The notes under the pieces: model-generated | The model's input: only the letters and a program-made list of their open reading frames with translations | Databases searched by the model: none | Told to the model about the DNA's origin: nothing | Translations under genes and position numbers: made by a program | Shown here: positions 8,701 through 17,426 of the stretch, piece after piece | Numbering within the stretch: position 1 is the first letter of the stretch | Layout of the letters: every line of letters begins with the position of its first letter | From: an uncultured Eubacterium sp. | GTDB taxonomy: Bacteria; Bacillota; Clostridia; Peptostreptococcales; Anaerovoracaceae | Length of the DNA: 64,000 nt | Direction: 5' to 3' | Assembly (NCBI GenBank): GCA_937966095.1 | Contig: CALCKF010000101.1 | Span: 1 to 64,000 of the forward strand

Positions 8701-10229
8701 TAGAGATACTCGAAAACAATATTTTTACTTTCATCGTTGCAGGCAATATTTCTTATACCCAACTCGTCATTATAAACTTCTGGCAGCATTCTCAGCCAAT
8801 ATATATGGTTCTTGTTTTCTTTATCCGCAACAAACACCATTTTCACATCTGAATGGTAGTGTCGGGCGCAAATATCGACAACAATATTTTTCATGATTGA
8901 AAATCTGTACTGGGCATTGCCTATAATTCCTATGGCGTTATTGTTTTTAAGGTCACAGACAACAGGGGCATCTTTGAGATACCTGTATTCTTCATATATT
9001 TCTCTTGGCTTGTCCTGCAGCTTATCTTCTATTTCCAGCTTTTCCTGCTTCTTATAATTTATTTTTTTTACAGACTCAACATCACCATAACCTAAACATA
9101 CACAAAGGAAGTCCTCGTCTTCTTTAGTCCTGTCAAAAAGATCTGACGAAAAATCTTCAAGCAATCTCTGCTCCTTACGCTGTGATATATATATATCCTC
9201 AAGATCTTTCTTTTCCTGAAAACGAAATTCTTCTATTTCCCTGCGTTTATTTTCTATATAGTTTTCATACTTGATTATTCGTTCTTCCGTCTTCTTTTTA
9301 AAATCCTTCTTATTCTGTATAACGCCGACTATCGTCGTTATGATCGCTAAGCCTCCTGATATTGCACTGAAAATAATCATCATACCGCCCATGAACGCCA
9401 TAATGCCTGATGCCGCAAGCATTCCCACAGCTGGCAGCAGACGCATGATTATATTATTTTGCGGCTTCTGCGGCTTAGCAGGCGGATCCAAAATTTCTAT
9501 ATCCTCTTCATCAAGAACTGTCTTTATCCTGGAATTTCTTCTGAATTTAGGATATTCATATTTATTAAAGCTGTCAGTGTATGGTACTCCGTTCACTGAC
9601 AATTGATTGCTCATCTCTGTGTATATACATCGGTTTTTATAGTAAAAGCTGAAATTACCGATAGAGATAAAATCCCCATCTGCGATTATCTCATTGTTCT
9701 TAGCCAGCTTTCCGTTATGATATACTCCGTATGTTGTGCTGTCTATCTGTATTGCCGCAACACCCTTGCCCTGCCTCAGCAACACCTGATCTCTCATGGT
9801 GTATTTACTTTCCAGGGCAATATTATTGGACATGCTGCTTCCTATAGACACTGTATCGATCATGGAAACATCTATTTTTCTGTTATAATTCTTTTTCTCA
9901 TTATCAAAGTCAAACAGAAAATCTACCCTGAAAATTTCTTTGTTTGAAGACTGATATTTGACCGATAAGGTATCTCCATGACTCAGCCTTTTAGTTGCAA
10001 GCTTAATGACATCTCCTGTATCAAGATAAATATTATCCGTGCAGAAAACATTCCAGCCTTCATCGTCTTTTCGGAACAGCAATTTGAATTCTTCAAAAAA
10101 GCTTTCTTTATACAGTCTTATATCGCAGTCAGTATCCATTCCCACGTTCAGCATATTCATGTCGACCGGAAGCTGTATTTCCTTATAATAACTATTGCTT
10201 GACAGCCTGATGAGATATCCGTATTCCAT
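5709..10229 (-). CDS. essC: EssC/YukB-type type VII secretion motor ATPase, 1506 aa
   Basis: The membrane-bound FtsK/SpoIIIE ATPase that recognises and drives export of WXG100/LXG substrates. The N-terminal ~210 residues are two FHA-like beta domains; residues ~255-305 hold two transmembrane helices (LLPAVGMLAASGIMAFMGG and the next). Three ATPase modules follow. D1 (~690) has an intact Walker A, GTTGSGKSE, and Walker B, LIIIVDEF. D2 (~1020) has GSAQTGKTN and ILMIDN. D3 (~1305) has a degenerate Walker A, GREKSGKHN, where Ser/Thr is replaced by His, with LILDDMDAL. This matches EssC, in which only the first modules are strong ATPases. It has an AAGGTG ribosome site and lies 10 bases after yukD. 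Confidence 0.95.
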   Translation of the reverse strand: MEYGYLIRLSSNSYYKEIQLPVDMNMLNVGMDTDCDIRLYKESFFEEFKLLFRKDDEGWNVFCTDNIYLDTGDVIKLATKRLSHGDTLSVKYQSSNKEIFRVDFLFDFDNEKKNYNRKIDVSMIDTVSIGSSMSNNIALESKYTMRDQVLLRQGKGVAAIQIDSTTYGVYHNGKLAKNNEIIADGDFISIGNFSFYYKNRCIYTEMSNQLSVNGVPYTDSFNKYEYPKFRRNSRIKTVLDEEDIEILDPPAKPQKPQNNIIMRLLPAVGMLAASGIMAFMGGMMIIFSAISGGLAIITTIVGVIQNKKDFKKKTEERIIKYENYIENKRREIEEFRFQEKKDLEDIYISQRKEQRLLEDFSSDLFDRTKEDEDFLCVCLGYGDVESVKKINYKKQEKLEIEDKLQDKPREIYEEYRYLKDAPVVCDLKNNNAIGIIGNAQYRFSIMKNIVVDICARHYHSDVKMVFVADKENKNHIYWLRMLPEVYNDELGIRNIACNDESKNIVFEYLYKELTRREQNKSYENNIIVFMYDEYGFQNHPISKFVDTANELGVTFIFFGNDKAEVPLGCGSIIAIKSEDTATLISAEDKNASIDFTYTAIGYKQVQDIVQMLAPVYTEEISLEGSLTKNISLFELLNIIAVDDLDLGERWRTSQVFKSMSAPIGISKSGIVTLDLHDKFHGPHGLVAGTTGSGKSEILQTYILSMATLFHPYEVAFVIIDFKGGGMVNQFKNLPHLLGSITNIDGKEIERSLKSIKAELQKRQRLFVEADVNHIDKYIKKYKTGEVSYPLPHLIIIVDEFAELKAEQPEFMKELISAARIGRSLGVHLILATQKPSGQVNEQIWSNSRFKLCLKVQSQEDSNEVLKSPLAAEIKEPGRAYLQVGNNEIFELFQSAYSGAPEKSDDSNVKEFSIVDLTDTGKRIPVYVQKKKSQSEGNLTQLDAIVKYVNGYCRNCKLIKLPDICLPPLAEYIEFPPVLSGSDNVNNYSIIADIGVYDDPDRQYQGIYSVDVGSQNMMIIGSAQTGKTNLLQCIIRSVAEKYTPDEVNIYIIDFASMILKNFESLNHVGGVVTASEDEKLKNLMKMIYREIDIRKEKMLSIGVSSFTAYREAGLTDMPQIILMIDNLTALKELYFQEDNELLNLCREGLSVGISVIIANAQTAGIGYKYLSNFASRIAMFCNDAGEYSSLFDHCRERIKDIKGRSLIEIDKEHLECQSYIAFAGEKEIERVENIKAFIENANRRSEGRKARIIPVIPSYLGYEYVIDNYREYMKKKYQLVTGLNYDTVSPLTLDFASIGILGISGREKSGKHNFVKYAVRMLDDMYPGKTQVYIVDSIHKKLTSIKDNANVVAYTMAHNVAVDMVHHIEKELQKRYNALIEGDDNVISLSPLIVLILDDMDALTAISNDSAAMTAYKNILSRYKNLNVCIIASSFENVNVPYGAPEAVKMVKDSQHFMYFDDVANMKIFDLPLSVMRKFKKPIEMGDGYYIKENECVKVKSVLNVAT

Positions 10230-10238
10230 AGTTACACC

Positions 10239-10490
10239 TTATTCTGTAAAATTAATTACTGTAGCATTTCTAACGCCAAAATCCGACAGCAGTTTGTTTC
10301 CTTTAAGTAATGCGATAGGATTTTCCGCTTTTAAATAGCAGTTTTTTACATCTGAAACGTCTATTCCCAATTTATATGCAGAATTGAGCGCAATAACAAG
10401 ATCGTTGGCCGAAATGTCGAGAGGCACTTCCAGATCTGCTTCGAAATTTCTTTTTTCTATCTTAAAAATAACTATTGCTTTATTTTCCAT
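10239..10490 (-). CDS. YukD/EsaB ubiquitin-like type VII secretion protein, 83 aa
   Basis: A small beta-grasp protein: two strands around AIVIFKIEKRNFEADLEVPL, a helix (SANDLVIALNSAYKLG) and closing strands ending VRNATVINFTE. This is the YukD/EsaB fold, a cytosolic regulator found in type VIIb loci. It starts nine bases after the upstream stop with an AAGGTG site and is followed immediately by essC, as in Bacillus yuk and staphylococcal ess loci. Confidence 0.85.
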   Translation of the reverse strand: MENKAIVIFKIEKRNFEADLEVPLDISANDLVIALNSAYKLGIDVSDVKNCYLKAENPIALLKGNKLLSDFGVRNATVINFTE

Positions 10491-10499
10491 GCTTTCACC

Positions 10500-11546
10500 T
10501 TAAAGAATCAGCGCTGCAACCTTTTGAATTTCTTCATGCTCTGCAATCTCCTGCAGGTCCATAGTCTCAAGCTTTTCTATATATGCTATTCTCTCACTTA
10601 TCGGGAACCCAGCCTTTCCAGCTAATTTGCCGTATGACTCCTCCGACAAGTCATCACTGCATGCATTGCAAACGAAATAATATTTTTCCTTATCACTGCA
10701 ATCCATATTCTCAGTTAATATATTCATTGCAAATATCGAAGACTCCGTGTTTATCAACATTAATATTACTTTATCTGCCAATGCTGCCAATTCTGCCTTT
10801 TCCATATCCACTATGTTGTCCGTATCAACTACAATGACATCGTACTCAGCAGACATACGGGCTCCCGCAATCACACGTCTATAAACAGAAAAGCCAAGAC
10901 CTATAGCTGAAAGTGATTTCGTAAACGGAGGCATATAGTCAAATCCTTCGTTCCTTACAGCGTTTTTAACGAGTTTGTATGCATCATTTTTGTTATCAGT
11001 AATCTCCGGATACAACGATGACGGCAATGAAGTTTTATCATTTAAATAAAAATGAAAAGTATTGACTCTCTCCGCATTTACATACAATACTCTTTGATAA
11101 TGCTGGGAGAGATATTGGCTTATCCCCATCGCCAAGGTTGTCTTGCCAACACCTCCCGACGCCGAGCAAACCATAACAACCTGTGTGGTTTTTGTCTTAT
11201 CTCTTTTTTTTAAGTCACCCTCTGCAATTATCCTGTTATAAATTTCTCTGATACTAGTATACTTAAAAATATATGTGACTCCCCGTTCTGACAGATTCTC
11301 GTTCTTTGACTCAGTCAAAACAAAGACATTTCTAAAATTTTGTTTTTGAAGCTCCGGAGAATATAACTCCTCGCTTATAATCAGAATATCCGCATCCTGC
11401 GGATGCGAAAAATAATATCCAAAATAGTCCGTATCTGTGATTACTTGGAGCTCTATATATTCTGACATTCCTTCAAGAAATTTGATTTCCAGAGGAGCTA
11501 TTATCGTTTCATCAGTATCGACAAGCACTACAACTGATTTTTTCAT
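10500..11546 (-). CDS. CpaE/MinD-like P-loop ATPase of the type VII locus, 348 aa
   Basis: The N-terminal ~120 residues form a receiver-like alpha/beta domain without the phosphorylatable Asp set (VVVLVDTDETIIAPLEI). A SIMIBI ATPase domain follows, with a deviant Walker A at ~135 (CSASGGVGKTT; the signature first Lys is Ala) and DVIVVDTDN as Walker B. This domain pair is that of CpaE/TadZ proteins, which position pili or secretion machines at the membrane. Such an ATPase is not part of the classical yuk/ess locus. Between DUF6382-FHA and yukD it may position or assemble the secretion complex; that role is inferred. Confidence 0.75.
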   Translation of the reverse strand: MKKSVVVLVDTDETIIAPLEIKFLEGMSEYIELQVITDTDYFGYYFSHPQDADILIISEELYSPELQKQNFRNVFVLTESKNENLSERGVTYIFKYTSIREIYNRIIAEGDLKKRDKTKTTQVVMVCSASGGVGKTTLAMGISQYLSQHYQRVLYVNAERVNTFHFYLNDKTSLPSSLYPEITDNKNDAYKLVKNAVRNEGFDYMPPFTKSLSAIGLGFSVYRRVIAGARMSAEYDVIVVDTDNIVDMEKAELAALADKVILMLINTESSIFAMNILTENMDCSDKEKYYFVCNACSDDLSEESYGKLAGKAGFPISERIAYIEKLETMDLQEIAEHEEIQKVAALIL

Positions 11547-12470
11547 TTAAAACTCCTCTCGTATTTCTGCTTTAAAATCGCTGTTAGCTAATCGTATAAT
11601 ATCTCCGGAATGGATTTCTCTGGGTGTCTCAGGCACAAGCCTCACACCATTGACAAATGTTCCGTTAGAGCTGCCCATATCTATGACAAAATACTTCATA
11701 TCCTTATATATGAAATCACAATGATGTCTGCTGATAGCACTGTTGAACGTTATCTGCCCATCAGTATCAGGTCTTTTTCCGACGGTGAATTTTTCCTTAT
11801 CCACAACAAATGTCAAATCGGACGGATCTCCCTCGTAATTCAAGACAAGGACAGGTTGTCCGGCATTGTAATTAGAATCCGCATCTATATTATCTGCTAT
11901 TGTTGATTTACTTCTTCTTACTTCAGCAGAAATCTTCTCGTAAATCTGTCGCAATGAATATTGATTCTCTGAAAAGTATCTGCGTATATCCAAGGTTTTG
12001 CCGGGTATTGCCTGCTCAATTATATCCAGCTGAGCTGCGATATATTTTATAAATCTGCTTTCATATTCAATATTATCTTGTTTTTTAGTATTGATCGGCA
12101 GATATATAAGGTGTATTTCATATGTCTTTACATTGACATATAGTCTGTTAAATGAAATATCCAAATTGTTACATTTCAAAAATCCGATTTCTTCTATATC
12201 CATAATAGCTTTGATGAGGTTTGCTATTATAACGCACAGCTCTTCCGGACTGATCGTCTCGATCAGTCCGGATAGAGGCCTATAGCCGGAAACAAGATAT
12301 ACAAATTGTATTTTCCCATTAAAAAGTACTTTTGAACATTTTATGAGATGCTTCCTGCTGCGTCCGTTCAAAACTTTATATTCAGTCAAAGCAAACATAT
12401 TATTATCCTTCAGCAAATATGCAGGATTAGCTTCAACCATTTTTTTGATTATCTTTTCTGCCTCTGCCAA
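11547..12470 (-). CDS. DUF6382-FHA protein, possible EssB-equivalent, 307 aa
   Basis: The N-terminal ~190 residues match the DUF6382 pattern (FALTEYKVLNGRSRKHLIKC, then NNLDISFNRLYVNVKTYEIH, reminiscent of a catalytic loop without catalytic residues). The C-terminal ~90 residues are an FHA domain with the binding core GKRPDTD, SRHHCD and DMGSSNGTFVNG. The FHA half should bind phosphothreonine peptides made by the locus kinase. No transmembrane helix is visible. The start is uncertain: TTG at 12470 is the longest option, ATG at 12440 the alternative. It ends one base before the ATPase gene, so co-translation is likely. Whether DUF6382 shares the pseudokinase fold of EssB is only my suggestion. 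Confidence 0.75.
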   Translation of the reverse strand: MAEAEKIIKKMVEANPAYLLKDNNMFALTEYKVLNGRSRKHLIKCSKVLFNGKIQFVYLVSGYRPLSGLIETISPEELCVIIANLIKAIMDIEEIGFLKCNNLDISFNRLYVNVKTYEIHLIYLPINTKKQDNIEYESRFIKYIAAQLDIIEQAIPGKTLDIRRYFSENQYSLRQIYEKISAEVRRSKSTIADNIDADSNYNAGQPVLVLNYEGDPSDLTFVVDKEKFTVGKRPDTDGQITFNSAISRHHCDFIYKDMKYFVIDMGSSNGTFVNGVRLVPETPREIHSGDIIRLANSDFKAEIREEF

Positions 12471-12496
12471 TTTTATTTACCAAAACAATTACTTTC

Positions 12497-15400
12497 TTAC
12501 ATATCTTCAGATATTGCTTCTTTGCCTTTTCTTCTTTTAACAAATGCAATGATACCACCTGTCACAGCAGCCAATGCGATGAGTGATCCGATGAACAGCC
12601 ATGTATTGGCAAACCATCTGACAAATATATTTGTGGATACTGTTATCGTATCGTTGAATTCATATGCCGGTTTAAATTCTTCTGACGATGTATCCATAAC
12701 ATTCCCGGCCTTATCCTCCGCTACAAGCCTAACGTCCTGTTTGAGGCCGCCATGCACGATGAAATCATCGCTGCAATTACTCAAGTCATCAAATTTATCG
12801 ATGTTTTTTACCTTCTTGCCATCTACATATACTGTTACCTTATCCAGTCCTATTGCATCAAACACGTCGAACGTTACCTTTTGTTCATCAGCATTAACAA
12901 TAGATTCTTCAAGTCCCTTTATGCTTGTAAATTCAGGAGCAACAGAATCGACGCGGAACATCGCATCCAGCTCCTCATAGTTGGATGTCTCCGGCTTATT
13001 CCCGACCTCATCTTCAGAGGCGACCGTTATGCTGTAAACTCCATCCTTAGCAAAATTTGAGGCAGCTATATCGTATTCATATTGATACCATCCACTGCTT
13101 CCTATAGGCGCGCTGCTGTTGATCACCGGTGTAACGGAGTATTCAGGATTTTTCAAAGGTGTCCCGTCTTTTGTGATCTCCAGTTCAAGCGACCCCTCTA
13201 CCAATCGATCCGGATTATACTCGGTTATTACAATATTCCGTGTAACTTGTTTAACATATTGATCCTGCAATGAAGACAGATATTCATTATAATCATATAC
13301 CGAACCGAATCTGTTCACTGTAAACGTAATACTCTTTTCTGAACGGTTGCCTGCTTTATCGACCATTGATACCGTTAATTTATATATGCCGTCGTTTTCC
13401 TGTATTTCCTCAAAGGTATTGCATGTAATAGTGCCTCCATGTCCATCTCTGGCCAATCCTCCGATATATTTGCTGGTCACATTGACATTCTGTTCATCTT
13501 TCCTCGTTCTGAGCAACACTATATCGTGACTGTCATAATTTACATCATCAAGATCGATCACAGGAATAACAGTGCCTTTGTATGAATTCCCGTCTTCAAC
13601 CCCTGTTATAAATGGCTCGTTAATCTCAGTATCAATTGTAAACTGAGCGCCGGCAACGGTTCCGCTCACATAGCTCACGCCGTTATTTTTATTCCCGGCT
13701 TTGTCTTCCACTTCGATATTGAAGGTATAATCTCCGTCTGCTCTGTATGCTACAGTTGCTGTATGCGTATCTCCGCTGCTCCTTGCCCAATTGATGTTCG
13801 GCTGACTTATATTGGCGCCGTCTAATGTCGCTCTTATATCAAAAGTAACTCTGTTGACATCAAAATTATGTTCCTGCACTGTAACAGTAGCAGTTCTCAC
13901 TCTATCGAAGTACTTACCATTGGAAGCACTGTTATTATCATACCTGACAGATACTCTCGGATTTGTTTTATCAATGGTGAATACTGTTGTGGCTTTATTA
14001 TCATCAGCATACTTTACATTATCATTTTCGTTTTCCGCTCTATCATTGACTTTTACGTCAAATGTATAATCTCCATCTTCTTTGAAGGTAACAGTAGTTT
14101 CATAACAATCTTCATCATTACCCTCGCCGCCTTTTATACCAGTTGCCTTCCATTTCAGAGCACCGAAATCATAAGCCTTCTTATCCTTTGTCACTGAAAG
14201 CGTAGTGTTTTCTGCATCATCAGGATCAAAATTTCGATCATATACTGTAATCGTTGCAGTTCTGTTTTTATTAAAGTATCCATTATTGTCTTCATCACCG
14301 CTGGCAGGATCATAGTCTACTTCTACAACAGGCTTCTCATTATCGATACCAAACGCATAATAATCATAGCTGATGTTACCGGAGTTATCGGTAAGTTCTA
14401 CAAGAATAACCATATCGTTAGAACCTCCGGATACCTCAAAGTCCTTAAAAACAAGCTTACTTATCAGATTTCTGTCTTTTGTAGCTTCTGTTTTCACGTT
14501 ATCGTCACTGGAAGAAATGTCTCCCTGTTTATTTACTGTAAGAGTATAGTCAAAAGTTCCCGGTACAGTGCTCTTTTCAGCTTCTGTTTCAAGGACTGCA
14601 CACCGTATTTGAGCTATACCTGAATATTCGTCCTTGACACATATATCAAATTTTATCGTCCCGTTCTTTGATGCATACAAACTGACATCATCTCCAGCAC
14701 CTCCAAAATCTTCATATCCATTTTCAGACAGCCCGCCATTATTGACGTCGCGCTTTATCATGCTGTTCGGATACACGTATCCTGCAAATTTCTTTGTCTG
14801 AGTAAAATCTGTTTCAGGCGCTGAAAACTGTATAGCTGACGTTTCTAAATGCTTTTCTTCATTTTCCCATATTATCCCTTGCGGATGCTTTACTTCTGTT
14901 TCTCCACGCGTATTGCCCAGTTCATCGATGGCATATGCCTCTATCTGACCTTTAAAGCCTTTGTCGATTTTGACAGTAATTTTATTATCCTTTACCTCTA
15001 TATCCTGCCACCCTTCATCGCTGGTACCGTCTTTGTCGACAAGTCTATACACTATCCTTCCGCCCGCAACACCCGGCAAAGAAACCTCCTCCGTTGACTG
15101 TATATCATCGGATGTTATAGTCACTTCAACGGCTTCCTTAAAGAAGTATCCATATTTCGTTTCTTTCAATGGAGCTGATTCTTCTGTCATAATTTCTGCT
15201 TTATCCATGCCTTCAGTTTCATATGAAAAGCTAACGGTAGGGGCATATTTATCTGTTGCGAACTTCCAGTCGTTATTACCTTCACTGTCTCGATTATTTC
15301 TGTTGACATCTATCCAATCAGTCAGATTTCCTTCATCGTCCTGAAATACCACATAATATTCTCCATTGATATTTGTCTTAGTCTCTTCTGTTGCAAGGGT

Positions 15401-16831
15401 TTCCGAGTTCCATGTTATACTGTCATCCTGTGAAGCCTCAATTACTGACTTTTCAGCCATTTCATCAGTACGCTTCAATAACTTGACATTGTGATCTGTT
15501 GTCGAAATCTCAAAAGTGCCGTTGCTGTACCACTTACCATTCCTTTTAACATTTTCCGTACCATTTGATGAAAGTATTATATCTACATCGTCATAGACGA
15601 CCTCAACAGTATATGTTGCTTCCTTGCCGTCATACGGGGAAACCGGTTTTGCCGTTACTGTTATTTTTCCGGCGCTTTCATATGTAACTATTCCGGTATC
15701 CTTGTCGATAGCGGCACCTGTTTTTCCTTCAGTCTCAGCACTTAATGCATATTCCACATTAACACCGTCAGTTGCAGATGTTGCCGGATATTGAAATGTA
15801 TTATTTTTATTGACTGTGATCCTCTCAGGGATACCACTAAACGCAAGATCATTTACTTCAATTGCAGCGATTACCAGTTTATACTCTGCCGTCGCCGCAT
15901 AATTCCCGCCTGACATAAACGCTTCTATCGTCACCTCTCCAGGTGATGTATATGTCAATATCTTATTCGCCGGATCAACTTCAGCCCCGGCAGTATTTGC
16001 ACTGTTATCTTTGACTTTGTAGCTTATATTGGTAACATTCAGGTTTTTGTCATTTACAGTTACTTCTTGAAGTGTTATCTGTTGGCTTGTTATGTTATAT
16101 TCCTTTTTTTGGGTCGTTTCTGCGAATGACAACCCGTTATCAATTTTCTGCTGCGCAATGCTTGCTTTTACACTGTCTGCGTACGTTTCATATCCATCTT
16201 TCGTGGCTTTGAAATATATGTTATAATCACCGGCGTTTGTCCCCTGTGGTACATCATCGCTGAAAGTGCCATCTTCATTCAGAGAATATTTAATGCTCCA
16301 TCCGGATTCCTGAGAATCGTTAAGCAGATCCTGTGCTCCACCGGTGTATTCCAGATCGCTTTTCACGCAGCCGTTGATGTGAGCTTTTATTTCATTTTTA
16401 TCTGCTTCGTCAAGTACTGCTTCTTTTCCCAATGAAATGGCGATCCATCCCACCTGCTGATTGGCCCAGCTTTGACTGACAGATATAACGTCCTGCTCGT
16501 ATTTGACATTTCCACTTGCTGTGGCCTCATTGTTTTTATTACCGTTTACATATACATTGATCTGCGAAGTGTCTTCCACACCTTCTACCTTTATCCGATA
16601 CGAATAATTCTCACTATCCTGAGCAGTGGCCTCGGTCACTCCGTGAATATAGAATTTCACCGACTCACCGGGTCCTGCGTTGACACCAGTTTCTGTTATT
16701 TCCAATTCCTGTGGGTTCTTTTCCGCCGCCTGTACAATTTCCATCGCGCTGAATGGTATCGTTGTAAATACCAGGGCCGCACAAATTAACAAAGTGATAA
16801 ATTTCGGGACTGCTCTGCCTTTCAAAACCAT
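12497..16831 (-). CDS. Giant membrane-anchored Ig-like repeat protein of the type VII locus, 1444 aa
   Basis: A signal peptide (hydrophobic core ITLLICAALVFTTIPFSAM, cleavage near VQAAEK) is followed by about 1,350 extracellular residues of beta-sandwich repeats, then one C-terminal transmembrane helix (LFIGSLIALAAVTGGIIAFV) with a short basic tail. Recurrent phrases mark Ig-like repeats: RTATITVYDRNFD (~857), RTATVTVQEHNFD (~978) and RNIVITEYNPDRL (~1196), each followed by a GDYTFN/DV-type strand and an acidic K-G-N linker. There is no LPXTG sorting signal. The ATG at 16831 follows GAGAGG by five bases; the in-frame ATG at 16900 has no site. It may be the extracellular part of the apparatus, in the role of EsaA/YueB, or an adhesin sharing the operon. 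Confidence 0.8.
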   Translation of the reverse strand: MVLKGRAVPKFITLLICAALVFTTIPFSAMEIVQAAEKNPQELEITETGVNAGPGESVKFYIHGVTEATAQDSENYSYRIKVEGVEDTSQINVYVNGNKNNEATASGNVKYEQDVISVSQSWANQQVGWIAISLGKEAVLDEADKNEIKAHINGCVKSDLEYTGGAQDLLNDSQESGWSIKYSLNEDGTFSDDVPQGTNAGDYNIYFKATKDGYETYADSVKASIAQQKIDNGLSFAETTQKKEYNITSQQITLQEVTVNDKNLNVTNISYKVKDNSANTAGAEVDPANKILTYTSPGEVTIEAFMSGGNYAATAEYKLVIAAIEVNDLAFSGIPERITVNKNNTFQYPATSATDGVNVEYALSAETEGKTGAAIDKDTGIVTYESAGKITVTAKPVSPYDGKEATYTVEVVYDDVDIILSSNGTENVKRNGKWYSNGTFEISTTDHNVKLLKRTDEMAEKSVIEASQDDSITWNSETLATEETKTNINGEYYVVFQDDEGNLTDWIDVNRNNRDSEGNNDWKFATDKYAPTVSFSYETEGMDKAEIMTEESAPLKETKYGYFFKEAVEVTITSDDIQSTEEVSLPGVAGGRIVYRLVDKDGTSDEGWQDIEVKDNKITVKIDKGFKGQIEAYAIDELGNTRGETEVKHPQGIIWENEEKHLETSAIQFSAPETDFTQTKKFAGYVYPNSMIKRDVNNGGLSENGYEDFGGAGDDVSLYASKNGTIKFDICVKDEYSGIAQIRCAVLETEAEKSTVPGTFDYTLTVNKQGDISSSDDNVKTEATKDRNLISKLVFKDFEVSGGSNDMVILVELTDNSGNISYDYYAFGIDNEKPVVEVDYDPASGDEDNNGYFNKNRTATITVYDRNFDPDDAENTTLSVTKDKKAYDFGALKWKATGIKGGEGNDEDCYETTVTFKEDGDYTFDVKVNDRAENENDNVKYADDNKATTVFTIDKTNPRVSVRYDNNSASNGKYFDRVRTATVTVQEHNFDVNRVTFDIRATLDGANISQPNINWARSSGDTHTATVAYRADGDYTFNIEVEDKAGNKNNGVSYVSGTVAGAQFTIDTEINEPFITGVEDGNSYKGTVIPVIDLDDVNYDSHDIVLLRTRKDEQNVNVTSKYIGGLARDGHGGTITCNTFEEIQENDGIYKLTVSMVDKAGNRSEKSITFTVNRFGSVYDYNEYLSSLQDQYVKQVTRNIVITEYNPDRLVEGSLELEITKDGTPLKNPEYSVTPVINSSAPIGSSGWYQYEYDIAASNFAKDGVYSITVASEDEVGNKPETSNYEELDAMFRVDSVAPEFTSIKGLEESIVNADEQKVTFDVFDAIGLDKVTVYVDGKKVKNIDKFDDLSNCSDDFIVHGGLKQDVRLVAEDKAGNVMDTSSEEFKPAYEFNDTITVSTNIFVRWFANTWLFIGSLIALAAVTGGIIAFVKRRKGKEAISEDM

Positions 16832-16886
16832 TGTTACCTCTCTTTCTGTTTCATTCCCTGTAAATGTAACTGCCAAACGATTTTCA

Positions 16887-17426
16887 TTATATTTTTTCAT
16901 CAGTATGTACTTTTATTATTTCCTGTATTATTTTCAGCTTACCTTTATCAGGTGATGATGCTGTCAGCTGCTCTGTTTCCATATCGCCGGTGCTGTTTGC
17001 CAGTTCCGCCGTCGTCTGCAAGCTCCCATCCTCTATGGTGCAGGCCTCTTTATCCGAAGTCTGAGCCATTGCTGCCTCCGCCAGCTCTTCTGTAGTAAGC
17101 ACGTCTGTTGCGTTAAAGTCAATATGCTCGAGCTTTTCAGTAGGTGTTCCTGAGAGCTTTTCCTTAGGAGGGCTTTCTTTCACCTTTTCTATTTCTTCTG
17201 TGATTTTTCCTCTCCTGTAAGCGTCTACCGTAGCTCGATGTATTTTTATTCCGCTCTTCTCATTATCCCTTCTGAGCTGAGCTATCGACCTCCGTGCTGT
17301 CTTACCGCTCAGATCGTTGATAATATCAAGTATTTTAAACTTAAACCATAAATAAGCTGTTGCTCCCATTCCCAGTATCGCCAGAGAAAAGCTAATAATG
17401 GCAATCAAGTTATATGCCTGGGTCAT
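16887..17426 (-). CDS. Single-pass membrane protein with T-x-x-L phospho-docking candidates, 179 aa
   Basis: An N-terminal membrane helix (LIAIISFSLAILGMGATAYL) followed by a basic juxtamembrane segment and a long disordered acidic tail. The tail carries several threonines with leucine at +3: TEKL, TDVL, TEEL and TEQL. That spacing suits FHA-domain ligands once phosphorylated, and both FHA proteins and the kinase are encoded in this operon. A good AAGGAGAG ribosome site lies inside the end of the kinase gene, with which it overlaps by 17 bases. I know no family for it; a phosphorylated membrane scaffold that recruits FHA proteins is inferred. Confidence 0.7.
   Translation of the reverse strand: MTQAYNLIAIISFSLAILGMGATAYLWFKFKILDIINDLSGKTARRSIAQLRRDNEKSGIKIHRATVDAYRRGKITEEIEKVKESPPKEKLSGTPTEKLEHIDFNATDVLTTEELAEAAMAQTSDKEACTIEDGSLQTTAELANSTGDMETEQLTASSPDKGKLKIIQEIIKVHTDEKI

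Noticed and set aside
12497..16900. The longer 1,467-codon start for the Ig-like protein
   Set aside because: The ATG at 16900 has no ribosome site and would put 23 polar residues before the signal peptide; 16831 has GAGAGG at ideal spacing.
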